Below, piece after piece: positions 1 to 14,339 of a stretch of 64,000 nucleotides of DNA. The stretch is taken from contig NC_039482.1 of assembly GCF_003590095.1 (NCBI RefSeq), positions 15,145,657 through 15,209,656 on the forward strand, in the 5' to 3' direction. The translations under genes were made by a program, and so were the position numbers. The notes under the pieces are model-generated. The model made no database searches. It worked only from the letters and a program-made list of their open reading frames with translations, and was not told where the DNA came from. The stretch is from Trichoplusia ni (Eukaryota > Arthropoda > Insecta > Lepidoptera > Noctuidae). Each line of letters opens with the position of its first letter. The stretch's first letter is position 1.

Positions 1-3000
1 GTGAGAGAGTGCCGATAGCGGCGCTCGCAGCCGCTACATTAGCTCCGATTAGGTATCGAAGGTGGCACACGGAGAGCCGCCATGCCCGCCATCCACAGCC
101 ACATCATCTCACACATTGTTGAGTTGTTCATAACTTTTGAAAACTATTACAGCTTTACTAGAACCAGTTTCATGACACCTTTCAGATAGATTAGAATTGT
201 TCACTAGCTTCTGCGGGTGGACTCGTTCATTTATCTTTTACTCAAAAAAAAAAACTGAATGGATTTAGACGAAACTTGGTACTCAGATAGTTTATAAATA
301 CGATTAACATACAGTCTTCATACCGATTGTATGTTCCCGTAGGGTCACTTTCGATTTGTAGCGGACAGGCCCGCGGGCAGCAGCTAGTAGTATATGCTGC
401 CGTTTTGACATGTTGAGTTAGTTTAATGTATTCCAGCTACAGACAGATTGTATTAAATTAATTAATGATTCGTTTTGTGAAATTATTAAGGAAAATATGG
501 TTAAGCTGGGCCGATGAGTGCCTAGCAAAAATGAGCAAAAGGGAACATAAAACCTTTAAATAAAATAAATACTGTCAGAGCCAGAGGCCATTCCTCGAGA
601 CACTGCTGTTCGTTAACGTTGTTTGCTGACATACACAATTTGATATTTGCTAACTTTCGCTAGAACCGTTTCACAGGTAGACGGCGGACTTAGTGAATCC
701 AAACTAAGTTTTAATAAAAAGCAAAAACGTACTTAACTTGGCTCAGTGTATGTGAGTATAACACGAATCAAGTTTAGAGAACAATGTTTGAAAAAACATC
801 ACAGAAGGTAAGATACACTTATCGTAGCAGGAACACAATACATAGCTATTAGTTACCGGTGAAGACCCTCCCAGAGCCGGGCTCGCGTAGTTTTTGTTGA
901 GGTTTCTTCTACAACGAGTGCGAGGTGTGTCGGCCGCCACTAACCTGTATGTAGTGCTGCAGGCCGCGCGGGCTCCAGCCCACAGCACACACACCTAATT
1001 ACGAGACCTTCCATTAACATTTTTCGCATCCCGCAACTACGGCGCTGTGTGAGATGCCGCTTTGTTCCGCGCCGACGACGCTACAAATATTTCCTTTTAC
1101 ACTAATGAAAACACAACCCAAAAGATCAGTTGACAGAGAATCCAAGTGCCAGCACATACCTTGTACATCATGTTGTCTAGACGCCAGGGCAGAGGGGGAC
1201 GGCATGTGAGGCACGCAGCGTGCGTCGCAGAGTATTCTAAACAAATTAAAGTTTATAATAAGCACTTTGTGTGCGATACACGACCGTAATGGAAACTGTT
1301 TGGAACTCGTATCGAGAGCATTTAATAGCGAGCAAGTTGCCGTAGTCGATATGACGCCGACCGCTACAACGTACAAGTTTTTTCATTTGACGTGGACTTC
1401 CTGCGCTCAGTGGCAGCGCTGCCAGCACACGTACACGCCGCACACTCGCCACAAGTCACACAGGGCTGTGTGAACAGCTCACTCCCTAACGTTGTGCCGT
1501 CGCTAACATGGCTGTCTACTGAACATGAAATCAAACATTTTTAATCTTCAAAGCCCCGGGACCGGGACTTTGATTACATTAGCTGTCAGATGACTGTGTG
1601 ACGAGTAGCTTAGGCTGTATTCTAGTACAAAATAATTACGGATTCGAGCAAAAAAGTAAAGTTATTAAACTTGGGATATAATCAGGTATTAAAATTATGT
1701 TACAAGTGGCGCAGCTCGGGCAACAGGGTTGCACTTAATATTAATATTATGTTGACGGTAAACAGTCTGATATTAAAATTAGTGAACTGTCTGCGTGTTG
1801 TCGACTCGCTGAACACAACTCTGTGGCATTTAACGCGAGCTGACCTCACTTCACATACCTAATTACAACAGCGGGACAAAGCGACTGGCGCTTCCTCACA
1901 TTACGCTTATTTAAATGCATTTTATATTATATCTTGAATTTGTTTACTTATTATAGTTTATTTATTCCTGGTTTATAAGGAAATGAATGGTAACTATGAT
2001 AAGCAATGGGTATAGTTATAATTCTAAATGTGACTTGAATGTTTGTGAAATCCCCCGCGACACAAGGATTTTTAAATTCCTTACTGCAAGTGTTGTTTTT
2101 TTTTTAAATCCAACAGTGTTTGTACTTAAACAATAGTTTATTATGAAGCGGGCCGCAGCACATGTACGTGTAGTGCCGCGCGGCGCCGCTCGTGTTGCTA
2201 ACGAGCGGCGCGGCGCCTCCCGAACATGAGCTTCACAAATTGCCTCCGCACGGTCGCTCATTAATTGCTGACAATATTCAAAGCGACAACGTTTACGGGT
2301 GATCGCCGGCGCGTACCGACGAGCAGCGCTCCGCTGCGCCCCGCCTGCGCGATGTGTTTACATACACACTGTCTGCACCAGCTGACGTCAGGCCGGTACG
2401 AACCGCCGCTGTCAGAAAAGGTGCTTAAAAAGGTGTTTAAAAAAAGCAGTCTGCCTGAGAAAGGTGTATAAGTTGACGTGTGAGGGACAGAGGATATAGC
2501 AGCGCTGAGGCTTATCCCGCGCCAGCCACACCTGCGCCCGTCACCGCCGCCCTCATAAGGAGTGTCGAGTCGCTGCGAATCAACGCTTTTTGAATTTTAT
2601 TATGACTACGATAAATTTACCGGAAATATCACAGGAAAAGCGTCGTAAAAGAGTCGCCGTATGTCGCAAAACGTAATACGAAGCAATAATGACAATTCAG
2701 AAACAATATTTTCTGTTTACACTGTTCCCTAGGCGCTCGCGGATAGCTAACGAAGCGAGTAGCTACATTATGTGACTCTTAATATCGTAGCGCTACGCCT
2801 GTAGCATCTATGCTTACACTAATGCTACGAGAGTTTACTTGATGAATGCTAGTAGCTCCTTTCTAATGCTATAGCACAATACTCAGTGCACTTATAAGTA
2901 CCTGATCCCGTTCTGGCACTAATGTGAGCTACACAGAGTGTGCGGTGACCGCGCTCGGCTCGCAGCGCGCCGCCGGGCCGGGCCGGGGCGGCGGCGCCTC

Positions 3001-6000
3001 TTCTTGACAGCCATTCTCGCACAGTAAATGCATGCTGGAATTAATTAAGAAATTCCTCCGGCGAGCGGCGCCGCCGCCGACACTTATCGCACGGTCGTTC
3101 CTCCCAGCTGGAGCTGAGGTCGCCGGCGCGCCGGCTCACACAATCCGGTCCACATATAGTCCGTATTGCCTCAACGAGCCGTAACGGACTATACAAGACG
3201 TGCGGCATACTATAGCGGCGACATTCTTGTGTCAACGACATAAAGTGGCGGGTGTGGGCGCCGGCCGCTTGTCTCACTTGATGCGGCGCTGAGCCACCGT
3301 GCCCGCTCATGCATATGCAAGCGCTGCAGCTCACTCGGCGCTCTCCTGAGGGACCTACACACCTACACACATCTTCATATCTTACTATTACGTAACTCGC
3401 GCCTTCCACAAGCATCATGCATCGTCACTGTCCGCCTGTTATCTACGGCGCAGGTCCTGCCTACAGCTCGTGTTGACCATCCACTTACTAATTAACCTCT
3501 GACTGAACATTGAGATACACAGAATGATGTCATCACGCTGCTGTTGCTTCAATCTCTTCATTGTAATTATGTTAAATTTAAAGCAAATAACTGTAAATAT
3601 TAGAATCACAGAACTCAGCAGCGCTGGAGGAAATCGTTGTGTTTGGCTAATTACACGCGTTTACTGAGAGTCGTCGCGCCGCGAGATGAGAAGATAACAG
3701 CAGAGATCGCGTAACTCCGGCCTATCTTGTTTATTTTCAAGTACAACATTATGATTTCAAGTACAAACAATATCTACCGAATGATATTGAATCGTTTCAG
3801 TCATCCGCCGCCCTCCTCCGCTGCGTCACGCCCCGGGCTCACTGCAGAACCGAGTTCTGTTTTAACTGAGATCGAGTTGGTGCTCTGCTACCCTCGATTG
3901 ACGGCTAGTGATGCTACTAGCATTAGATCGCTACTCACATAAAGTCGAATAAAAATAAAACACTGAACCTGTTTCGGGACTCAGCCCGCTGACCTGTAAA
4001 GTAGCCGAATAATATACATATAATGAAAATGAACGAAGAAAGCGTAAGTTTTGAAACTACTTGACTCGTACAGGCAAACGTTCGATGATTTATACCAGCA
4101 GTCAAGCAAGTTGTCGTGTCCGCATGAAGTAACAATAGCAGCATCTCGGCGCGCGGCGGAGAAGTACAACGGCGACAATACAAACCCAGTTAGCGGTACA
4201 AAACGACGACTGAACAAACTGTAAGAGGATCCGCTCTCCTGCTGCCACTCACCGCGTCGCCTAATCTGTTTTAACCATCTTATTAATCCTGTATAAGCCC
4301 GATTAGGATCATTATCCATTTATTAAACCGTCGAGCGCGCCTTCGCGCTGCTAAGCTATCATTTTGCAAGAAATATTTGCATATATCTTAACCATATTTC
4401 ATACGCATAGGTTTTAGATATTTAAACCATTTACTACCATTATGGGCCCGACGTTAGCAATAAGTCCCTCTATCCAACGTACGTCACGCTGGACTTGCCG
4501 CTATTATTCAGTGTAGCCTTCAGTGAAGGTGGCCGACATCCAACCCTTTGATGAAACCCCGCAGCAGAGCAAGTTGTACGCGACGAGCGAGGGCAGATTG
4601 GGGCAATTTATCGACGTGTCCCGCGACACCGGGCGGCTCATCTAACTGTTGCTCAAGTTTCCTAACCAAATTGAGCAAAAAATATGTCCTCGCCGGGAAT
4701 TGGCAACTCACTCAACTAACTCAGAACAAAAGTTTTGCGACAACGAGAGTTTACCGACGGAATCACTTGGTTAGTGGTCATGTGAACCGGCGTCGTGGAC
4801 GAGTCTCGCATGAGGTGTTACTACCTAGGAAGAGTAATCGACACAATACACACGTGCTGGTACTTACTATTACCGCGCAGAGTACCGCTTAGCGTCAGAA
4901 GTCGCGACAAGCGGAAACTGTTCTCAGCCCTGCCCCCCCCCCCCCCAGCCTTAGGCAGTCGCTTGTCGGGCCCACGTGACTGATGCAGAGCAAAGCTTCA
5001 CAGCGCGGCGCCGCCCGTCCTATCGCGCAGATATATTGGCCGCAGTTTTTCAATCCTAACTTAAGTGAACGAATATCGAGCGTGTGGCCTTGCACGCCTC
5101 CCCCATCTCCTGCTAAATCCAGTTCTGGATTTTCCTATTGGGAATTATCGACTTCTTACCGTACATTTTATTATATCAAAATGTTTAGCTGTGAACGCAG
5201 CGCAGAGGTCCGGTACAAGTTGCGCTAACTTGCAAATGCTTTCAGGTGGGCGGCTCGCCCGCGGGGCTCGTAGCGAACACACACACTCACTTAAAACATT
5301 AGTGACACAGAACTTGTGTAATGTGCTCTAATGTAGTCGTGCGCTCTCCGACAACACAGCCGCTCGGAACACGACACTGTTTATATTTCTTGGACGTCAC
5401 TCGCAGCGGGGACCTGTCCCAACGACTGGCCGCTAGAGGGAGCTCGGTGCGCGCCCTGGCTGGCAATTAAGACGCCTGACACTTTATTCAATTAGATAGT
5501 AAGTAAAGTAGATTGAATAGCGAACGCGGATAAAAAGCAGCTTTTATCTGAGAGTATTCGGCTCAGGTGCCGCCGGATAAGGACGATTTATATTTGCTAG
5601 TGGGAACGTTTAATTAAGTTACTGGTAATTAGAAATATTGAAAATCCGTTAACCATAACAGATGTTCTCAGCTCTGTAATGTGTGTTATTAGCCAGCTGT
5701 CTCGGGGGACTTCGAGAACTATTAAAGTGAGCGACTTTTAGCGAGACCTGCGCGCGGTCGTCGGCTGCGGGCGACTACTCCTGCGCCTGCTGTGCCCCAC
5801 CCCCATCGCTAGCTCTCGCGAGTGCGACATGTCTGTTTAGGTAATGAATAAAATAGTTACCATGACCGAGCTATCACCGAGTGATCAACGTTGTACATGT
5901 GCTCTGAATATTTATTGGATATCATGTTTATACGTATCCGCTTTGTGTGCAAAGGCGAGGGGAGCAGCTCGCGGCCTTTGTGCCGGTGTTGTGAGCGGCG

Positions 6001-8150
6001 CCTGTTGACTTAGGTCCGATATAATATGTGCTCGCTGTGATTTACTGCAAATACCGTTCCTCTGACATAGCATCGAGTATTACGCGTCACTCGTGCCGAC
6101 CTCCGGCACTCGACACAACGTGCCAATGTATCCATTTTCAGCACAGGTCAAAAGGAGCACTGTGATGCCAGCTGAATAAACTTGAATACAAAAGCGATTA
6201 CCGCTAGTTAGCGCGAGAATAATAGCGCGCGGTATCTGCGAGCGCGCCCTGACTGCCGAGCGCCGCCGGGCGCCGCCGGGCCTCGTGCTCTCATAAAAGT
6301 TTCCAATTAATAGCGAGTGCAGAGCTTGCGGACATTTTATTAACTGAAGTGAACCAAGCTCGGGCCACTACAGCCGGAGACATGCAAACAACACTCTCTT
6401 ATTGCACACTTTCCTCAAAACTTCCTCAAATTCGGATAAAAAGATAGATTCCTAGACCCCGGGACCACATTCGTTAAAATAAGCAGTGGTTTTTAAACAC
6501 CTATTCAAAATTGTCGACACCAGATATGGATGGAGGAGAAGATAAGAAATTTGAATTCGAGGACCAATATTCTTTCTGTAATAGATTATATTACAGAAAG
6601 AAGATCGAGTAAAATGTTGCCAAGACGAGCTCATATGATTCGCACTGTCAAAAAGTTATCAGATCTCATGTAGAGCCAAGCTTCTAACACTACACGCCCT
6701 AACTCTACATGGCCTAACTTCACAAACTCTACACCTTAGTCAAAATATGTGGCTTGGCCATTTCGCTACATTCACATCGGCGTAAGGGTCAAAATTAATT
6801 CACTGTTCATTACTTTTGTGTTATACAATAGTTCTTGTAGTAACTAACGGCATCAAGTTTTAGATTAGTTTAAGGGGTTGGGGGATGAAAGTTACAAGTT
6901 TCATAATTTTTTTGTTGTTTGTGTGCTAATACTAGCTCACATTCAAAATTTTAGCTTTCTAGGACATTAGGAAATACCCTAAGAATTTTGATGATCATCA
7001 GTGAGTCAGTGACGAAATCAGCGTTTTTTAGATATAAATAAAATCTGAAGTATAAAAGCTAATGTAATTAAAACTTGATATGTTCAATAAGTCTGCTATT
7101 GACAATATATCCCGAAAATTTTGTTGATCTAGCATAATCCAAACCTAAGTTATGAGGGTTCAAAAAAACGACGAAGCGCTTCGAGAAAAGGTAGGTAGTG
7201 CCCGTGCGCTTCGCTGGGCTCGTCTTGGCTCGTCTTAGATATTATTGAAAAGACTGATGACACGGGAAACAGCTAATTTCATAATTCTATTATTATAACG
7301 CTGGGCGAGGGTGTCGGCTTGCGGGGTGCTCAGGGTGCGAACAAATGTCCGGAAAAGTAGGAACTATTGCGCTGCACCGCGCTGTGCGTTTGTTTTGGAA
7401 ACTCATTTCCACTTGCGTGTAACTTGATGAATTATTAAATGTGTACCTAGTCGGGTGCCGGTAATTACATGTGGAAGCCGCGGGCCCTACACGGCCAGGA
7501 AGCTGGGCAGGTAGTGGAACTGCAGAGATCTCGGAGCGGACACGACACGCGCCCGGGACGTACGGGCTCGTAAATTGAGTATTAAAGGAATTTTACGAGT
7601 GTGATATCGCCTGCCCCCCTCCCCCCGGCCCGCGCCCGCATCCCGCACCGCCCCCGCCGGGCCGGGCGCCCGCGTGTCGCTAATGTGTTATTAAATTACT
7701 CAAGTCTCAACAACGATTAGCTTCACATTCACACACAAATTTCGATACAGATCATCAGCGACGTGTGTTACTCATTGAATACGTGTGTGTTGTGAGCGAC
7801 GAAAATATTGAAAACATTACAATAGACATCAATATAAAGTAAAAGTAAAGCTACTTGAACAAATACCGCTAAAAAGCTAGGTTTATGTAAAGTTAAGGTT
7901 CTCGAAATACGAAACACATGGTCGGGCCGGAATTGTACCGCAACACGACGCCAACACTTGGCCGACGAGTATCTTGTCGGTCTCCGAACAAGTCATATTG
8001 AGCCGCATATTTTATTCAGGCAGGTAATGTCGACCCCAGTGGACAAGTTAACAACATTAACTCGCAGTTACGGCGAGACCGGGCACCCCACACTATTCAC
8101 TTAACGTATATTCGTAACAGATTGTTTTTAGTGCGCGCTACAATGTATTT
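1..8150. other. Gene-poor, mostly unique sequence
   Basis: I can support no gene here. All open frames are short, lack recognisable motifs and cross CpG-rich pockets. AT-rich stretches alternate with GC-rich pockets, for example at 2940-3000, 6210-6290 and 7610-7680. A homopolymer of about 15 C lies near 4930. Inverted repeats lie at 2183-2211 (11-bp arms) and 6570-6602 (14-bp arms). The AT-rich block 6640-7260 reads like a dispersed repeat, but I cannot name it. The stretch could be intergenic or intronic to a gene outside the window. Confidence 0.5.
6570..6602. repeat. Perfect 14-bp inverted repeat
   Basis: Arms at 6570-6583 and 6589-6602 are exact reverse complements (TTCTTTCTGTAATA) separated by a 5-base loop, GATTA. 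It is too short for a typical animal pre-microRNA. It could be a cruciform-prone site or a remnant of a palindromic element. Confidence 0.8.
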
Positions 8151-8194
8151 GGGCAATACGTTATGTGTTAACAGGAGCAATAACGCAGACGGCA

Positions 8195-8225
8195 GGCCCG
8201 GCCCGGCCCGGCCCGGCCCGGCCCG
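8195..8225. repeat. (GGCCC)n simple repeat
   Basis: About six head-to-tail copies of a 5-bp GC-only unit in otherwise mixed sequence. Confidence 0.9.
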
Positions 8226-9254
8226 CCGGCCACGCGAGCGCTCAACACGAAACCTCGCCAGGATTTAGTGACCAACAAATTGATGTGTCACCTAAATGAT
8301 ATTAATTGCGCGGCGTGACGCGCGTACCGTGACGTCGTGTAAGTCGTGTATGTCACGTATGTCACGCGTGGCTCGCGTAACTGCTGTTGCTTTGATACTT
8401 CACTTTTTATGAAAATTTCTTCATATTACAGATGTTCATGGAAAACAAATCATCATACTCGACGAAAATAATTTAACTCTCAGTCAGGATTCAAACCTGC
8501 AAATACGAGTTGCTAAACATGCAGTCTAGTCCCTTTTTTGAGACTGTATGATCTTCTTGTAAAGTTGCTCCCTGGACATATTACCAAGGAGCCCAGTTTG
8601 AACACCTACAAGTGTAGACGTTGGCGCCACGATTATAGTGTTTGTTGGACCCTCTATCGTAACTGTAGTGCTACGAAAGATCTCGTAGCAACTGTCGTAG
8701 CCTGTAGTAAACTTGACGCTGTATTTCATTATAGATTTTTTGAGTGCCCATTGTTTATATTATTTATCTTATTAAAACATAATATTTTTAACTACGAAAA
8801 ATAGTCTACATGTTCAATTGAAATGATTCGGAAGCCCTGCGGCACACGCCACAAACTGTCTGTTATGATTTGAACTAATTAGATTGCTAAAACGTGTAAT
8901 TATCTAGTTATTCAGTTTAATTAGTTAGTTAAACAGTTAGTTTAATATAATTAAATGTGAATTCACAACGGTGCACAGTGCGGTGAAGTCGTTAACTCTG
9001 TGAGTAAAATGTGTTTGTTGTAATGGTGAGGCAGCGGTGAGCGCGCAGCTTGTTGCAGCCTCACTGCCAGTCATGCGCCCCGTCCCCCGAGCATGTAGCT
9101 GCTCCCGCGGTCATAGTTATGTGGGTGCCTCGAAGCGAAGTGACCATCAAATTCCTATCATTAAGGCAAAGTCTCGAAGCGGTGAGCTACTAACTTGATG
9201 CGGTCGCAATAATTATCCGAGTAATTAGTTGTGTGCCGGGCTTGTCGACGTTCC
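8226..9254. other. No gene seen; possible SINE-like and homeodomain-site motifs
   Basis: No coding sequence can be supported. The complement around 8485-8500 contains a GGTTTGAATCC string resembling a tRNA B-box, so a decayed tRNA-derived SINE on the minus strand is possible. 8875-8955 is AT-rich with several TAATT cores. Confidence 0.3.
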
Positions 9255-9325
9255 GGTGCGCTCGGGTGCGCTCGGGTGCGCTCGGGAGCGCTCGGGTGCG
9301 CTCGGGAGCGCTCGGCTGCGTTCGG
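9255..9325. repeat. 10-bp minisatellite, about 7 copies
   Basis: Direct repeats of a GGTGCGCTCG-type unit with single-base variants (GGAGCGCTCG, GGCTGCGTTCG). It is very CpG-rich. It creates a spurious short Arg/Ser/Gly-rich open frame that I do not accept as coding. Confidence 0.9.
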
Positions 9326-11389
9326 CGAGCGCCGGCATGCGTCACGTTACGTCATTTCTGTGGTGGCTGCTGATTAATGGGCATCATTTCGTAATTACTG
9401 ACAATAATAGAGTTATTGTATCCTTGAGGACGCTGTATAGGTCACATAACTCTGTTCCAATTTGAACAGGAACGTCATAATGCCAGAAGTCCAAATGCCA
9501 AGTTCGCACGACGTCAGCGCCACACTGACTGGCCATCGCGCTGGCTAGTTGCAACGTTGTTTCGATCCTGCGCTGAGATGTGTACACTGTACATATGCTT
9601 GTAAGTCGCCGGAACCACGCCAAACCCACGGAGCGCGGCGTTGCGCTCGTTTGATTCCCGCTTCAAACTTTTGTGTGATTCATCCCCCGCAGCACAATAA
9701 TTAAATGCCTTAGTTGGTTTATATAGCCAGAAATGTAATTCTAAAAACTAAATAAATAGATAATAGTTATTAGTTGCCGGCTGCGTGGTCGCGGCTCGCG
9801 GCCGGCGGCACCGACCTTCGCGGTGGTCACTGTCGCGGTATTTTTGTCACCAAACTCTTGAATTAAATTAATGTTTTTTAAATAGTTCTGATGTATAGCC
9901 ACGAGGCGTGTTCTCATGATCGCATCTGTTCCCCAGAACGTCTGGCGGCCTCTTGTGGATGAGACACAACACGTTGAAGGTAGAATTTCTATAAATTTTA
10001 GTGGGCTGGTAAAGAATATCTCAATACATAGTCTGCGTATAAGAAGTAATCGCGGGGCGTGTCGCTACATACTTGTTACTTCGATGATTTCAATGATTTC
10101 AATTTTTGCTAAACACGTTGTAAGTATAGTTTAATCAGCAAATAAGCGAATACATTTACTAAAGGTTGAAAAATATGCATTGACTCAGTCTGATCATTGG
10201 AGTGGATTCATATTTGGATATCTTACAACCTTGACCAAGAATTTAATTTAAGTGATGTACATTTAGCCGTCCGTGTACTACTACAACAATAATTAGTGAA
10301 GATCCCGTGAGTAGGTAGTTATCGCGGGCACAGTAGCGACCGTTCCGTAAAGCTGAGGAGCCACAAACGTTGCCGTGTTCCACACAAAAGCCTCCGGTTT
10401 GTAGGTCCGGCCCACATAAATTATGGGTCACAAATCGCAATCTTTATTAATGTACGTTTTTGGCATCATAATGGCTCTCATTGAAAACGCGACGAGGAGA
10501 GCGCGCCGCCGGGAGATGCGGCTGACAGCGCGTGATGGAGGACCCGAGACTATTGACAGCGCCGAGGTGAGGGCCGGCTGTGCGCAGGAGGACGTCATGT
10601 ATCGCGACTAGGGAGCTGCGGTCGGCGGGCGAGGCGCACTCGGCACCGCGACTGCGCCCAGCGCCAAGCTTAATGAGCAAAGTTCGGCGCCGCGGTCGCT
10701 AATGCTTGCAGACGAAAAAGTAGCTTTCTAAATGACGACTATTATTTGCGTTAAGGATTGTAGCAACCAGCTCGGCTTACGAGGGGCAAACGTCTCTTAT
10801 GTAGCGTATTTAGTTTCCCCGTATAATTATTGTTGAATCATATTATATCGGTAGAGCGTTACAGTCAAATCCTTTATGAAGCATTTATTTCGTGAAGAAA
10901 AAAATCGGAAAGAGGTGATTTGACTATGAATGATTTTTGTCGTTTTATTCATGTAATTGTTTTAATTTACTCTAGGACTTCAAAGTAAAACTGAGCGATA
11001 GATCTCCTTTAAAGGAAGGAGGGAAGTGAAAGGAAAGTATCCATACTACGAAACGCGTTTCACGCTACGGGTCTCATAGTACTCTCATAGTGTACGGTGC
11101 CACTGTGTAGCGGCCAGCCGGACCGGCTCGCAATCAGACGGCGAGCTCGCGCGTCTCGCGACGCTCATTGCGGCGCGGTGCCGACTAGAGCTCACTAACA
11201 TAATCCTATTCTTGAATCAAAGAAGGAGAGCTAACGAGACCTCACGCCAGAAACCACTTCCCAGCTTTCGAGGAGCTTTAGTGTTGCGTTACACACGTCC
11301 ATGACGTAAACAACCGCTGACGTGTACGATGCCACTTAAGGACAGCTCTATACGATATTATTCCTACACAATCAATATTCATCACCTTA
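9326..11389. other. No gene seen
   Basis: Mixed unique sequence with GC-rich pockets (9780-9830, 10490-10690, 11100-11190). The open frames are short, uncharacterised and probably random. Confidence 0.4.
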
Positions 11390-12245
11390 GAATAGAATAG
11401 AATCATTTATTTGCCGTAAACATGTGTATACATACACACGCAGGTGCATGCATGTAGGATGACAGTACCATTAGGTATGTGCTTAAAACAGGTTTGCCAC
11501 TTGCCATGGCATGCAAATATTTGCATATAAAAAAAAATGAATCTACAAAATTGAAAGTAATATAAATATAAAAAAGAAAAATTAAACATTTACTTAAAAT
11601 CAAATATTTTTTCATCCAGAAACTCTTTGACATTATAATATGCTCTCTGTACTAAAAACAATTTGAGCCGACGTTTTAGAGCTTCGGTATTGAGTTCTCT
11701 CCAGATCATAGGTAATTTGTTATATACAATGGGTGCCATACAAAATACTTCTGCGCTTAAGTGCAGTTTTACATGGATGGAGACAGAGTTTACTATTACT
11801 AATTTCGAGGTATTGCATCCTCGAGACGCGGAACTAAATGAGGATTGCATTTAACGAACACAACAACTTCGAGAATGTATAGAGATGGCAATGTAAGGAT
11901 CTTATACTGTTCGAAGTACGGCTTGCAGCTATCAGTTACCTTCAATTTGAACATCGACCTCAGGCATCTGTTTTGAGCCCTAAAAATGGTCTCCCAATCC
12001 GTGGAATTGCCCCAGAATATCAAGCCATACCTAAAGATGGATTCAGCTATTCCATAGTAGGCTATTAATTATGTATCTGTGTTTATTGTTTGTGATAGTC
12101 TGTATAAGGCAAATGCGGTATTGCTTAGTTTTTTAGATAGGTTTTCGAAGGTACATTTCCAGTTAAGATTTTGGTTAATTGCAATACAATGCTTCAAATT
12201 TATGCGAACGTCTTCTCTTAATTTCGTCGATAAGCGTGACTTTGA
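11390..12245 (-). pseudogene. LINE 3' end (non-LTR retrotransposon), decayed
   Basis: On the minus strand, translation from about 12240 down to 11590 gives the C-terminal part of a non-LTR reverse-transcriptase protein. Segments such as FRYGLIFWGNS, TDSCKPYFEQYKILTLPSLY and APIVYNKLPMIWREL match the region after the RT domain in Jockey/CR1-like LINEs. At least one stop (near 12060) and one frameshift (near 11830) break it. After the last reading frame an AT-rich 3' region ends in a short TTCTA-type tail near 11390-11402, the expected LINE 3' terminus. The 5' part is missing, as in typical 5'-truncated insertions. The clade is uncertain. Confidence 0.75.
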
Positions 12246-14260
12246 CTTGACAGTCTAATAGATTTGGGATGCGTTTGCGTCAGCGGTCGGAGGACTGTAA
12301 CCTGTCAACAGCCTGCTAGCTCTGATGGCGACTAACCTTTGTACTTACTTTATTTTAATTGTTGTGTAGGGTCCTGAAGAAGCGGCAAGACGACAGCTGT
12401 GTAGCTATCTGTACAGTACGTACATCGCAGTTACATTTTCGTAAAGGAAAATCAAATAAGGAACCAATCTCCGCCATGATATGTTCAGCCAGCGGAGCGC
12501 ACCCGGGGCGACGCGACGTATGGTCGCGGGTAATACCGTCGCGCACGCTGAGCATGTCGTCCTTTACTTGAAACTTAACGTTCTTAGAATAGCTACTAGC
12601 TCTTTGTACGTCCTGCTTTACGCATAATCAACTCTAATAACAACAATTCTAACAACTTGATATAATAGAACAAGTCATATCACAACACCTATATGCATAT
12701 TATTTATACATAACAACATGTCTTGTGATGCTGTATCTATATCTGTCTGTGAGTATGTGACGTAGTGCCGTCGTGTCGGCGGCGGCGGCGGCGGCGGGCG
12801 CGGCGCGGCGCGGCTGATGGATGGCGCGGAGCAGGCGAGAGCATCGCACTGTCCGCACATATTAAATATTACTTGAGCTAGTCCTTTGCTAAACTTTTCT
12901 TCGGAACTTTAGTACTTTAGCGTTGCTTCTTGTCGCCTTTGACGAGCACTCGAGCGGGCCGGCCGCGTCCCTCCGCTAACAGATTAATTAAATCGTGAGA
13001 ACTCGCATGTCCGGGGTGGCGACCAATACTTTACACTGGTGTTAGTGTTGAGTTTAACGTAGCCTCGACTTATTCTGTACACATTATTAGAATGCATTCT
13101 TCTATATTTAGTCAGGTAGTGTTTTCCTCGACCGCGCAGCCCGTGTGCGCGACCGCCGCCGCGCCGCCAGCTATCTATCACTATTTACAAATTCATATGA
13201 GAATGTTCTCGGAATGAATTAACTCCAGTCTATTGAGCTCTGTAATGGCGTGTGTTTGGCATCGCTCGACTTGTACGCCCGACCTCAATTATATTCGGAA
13301 TGCATATGGGTGTGCAAATTGTTGTATATGTTGATTTTGAGGGTGTTTGACGCACTAAGTAAAAGTTGTAAAAGTGCGTAAAGAAAACAATTCCATTGAA
13401 CATTTAATATACCGATAGCTCAAGTTAGTCTCTACACTATGAAATAGTTTTGATAACTTCATTGTAAATAGCGGAATTGAGGGCCCTGTGTGACCGAGAA
13501 TGGTTTCAATAAAGGCCGGATCTCTTCTCGTGAACTTACCCAGTGAGTGAAAATAAAAAGGTAACTAAATATTAAATATGGCAACGGTTGACTCACTCGT
13601 GACTATCGGGACTGACAGACTAGTTGGAGTTATACACTCCGCCAGCTCATGATTAAGGACTCCGGCTGGGTCCGATCTTGTCGGATAATCCCGATAAATA
13701 TGCGTGAGCAAAGAGTTGCATCATTTTTATTAACAATTAATCATTCTCAAGATAGTATCTATAGGGAACTAAATAGTTTGTTATGTAATTACCAGTTCCA
13801 TGGGACCTCTACCGCGTGTTATCAAACATTCCTTCACGTGAATTAAACGTAAGAGACGAAACGAAAAAAAAAAATCTTTTAATGCTTTTAGCGTGGAATT
13901 ATATGTATTGTTTAAATTCATGATCAGGGAAATAGTCGGAATAGTTTCTAGTTTTTTTTTGAGATGAAGCCTCAGAGGCCGACTCCTTCGTGTGCACACC
14001 GTGAGAGACGTGCCTCTGTCTACTGCTTACATACTCTGATACTCACACATTAATGTATTTCAGCTGCGCTCCGCGGTGTTACTAAGAGTTAATCCAGAGT
14101 ATCAGCTGAATCTATATCAAGTCTCATCATAGTTGGTAAAGAGTATTGAAATTTTGTTGCTCCCTAAACCTAAAACGGAACCTCTTAGTCAACAAAGTTC
14201 AAGTCAATGGAGACGTACCTAAACTATTCTTCACAGCGCGGATACGAAAGGAATCTTGTA
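12246..14260. other. No gene seen; one motif shared with 20.6 kb
   Basis: Non-coding as far as I can tell. It contains a CGG-rich run at 12775-12815. A 14-base motif, AATCCCGATAAATA, at 13687-13700 lies in a longer imperfect match to 20645-20715. Confidence 0.4.
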
Positions 14261-14339
14261 AGTGGTATCATTTATTGACTCTAGAACGCCGCGATGTTGT
14301 CGGATCATGAGGTTTCCTGGCGCTGATGATGATGGCACG

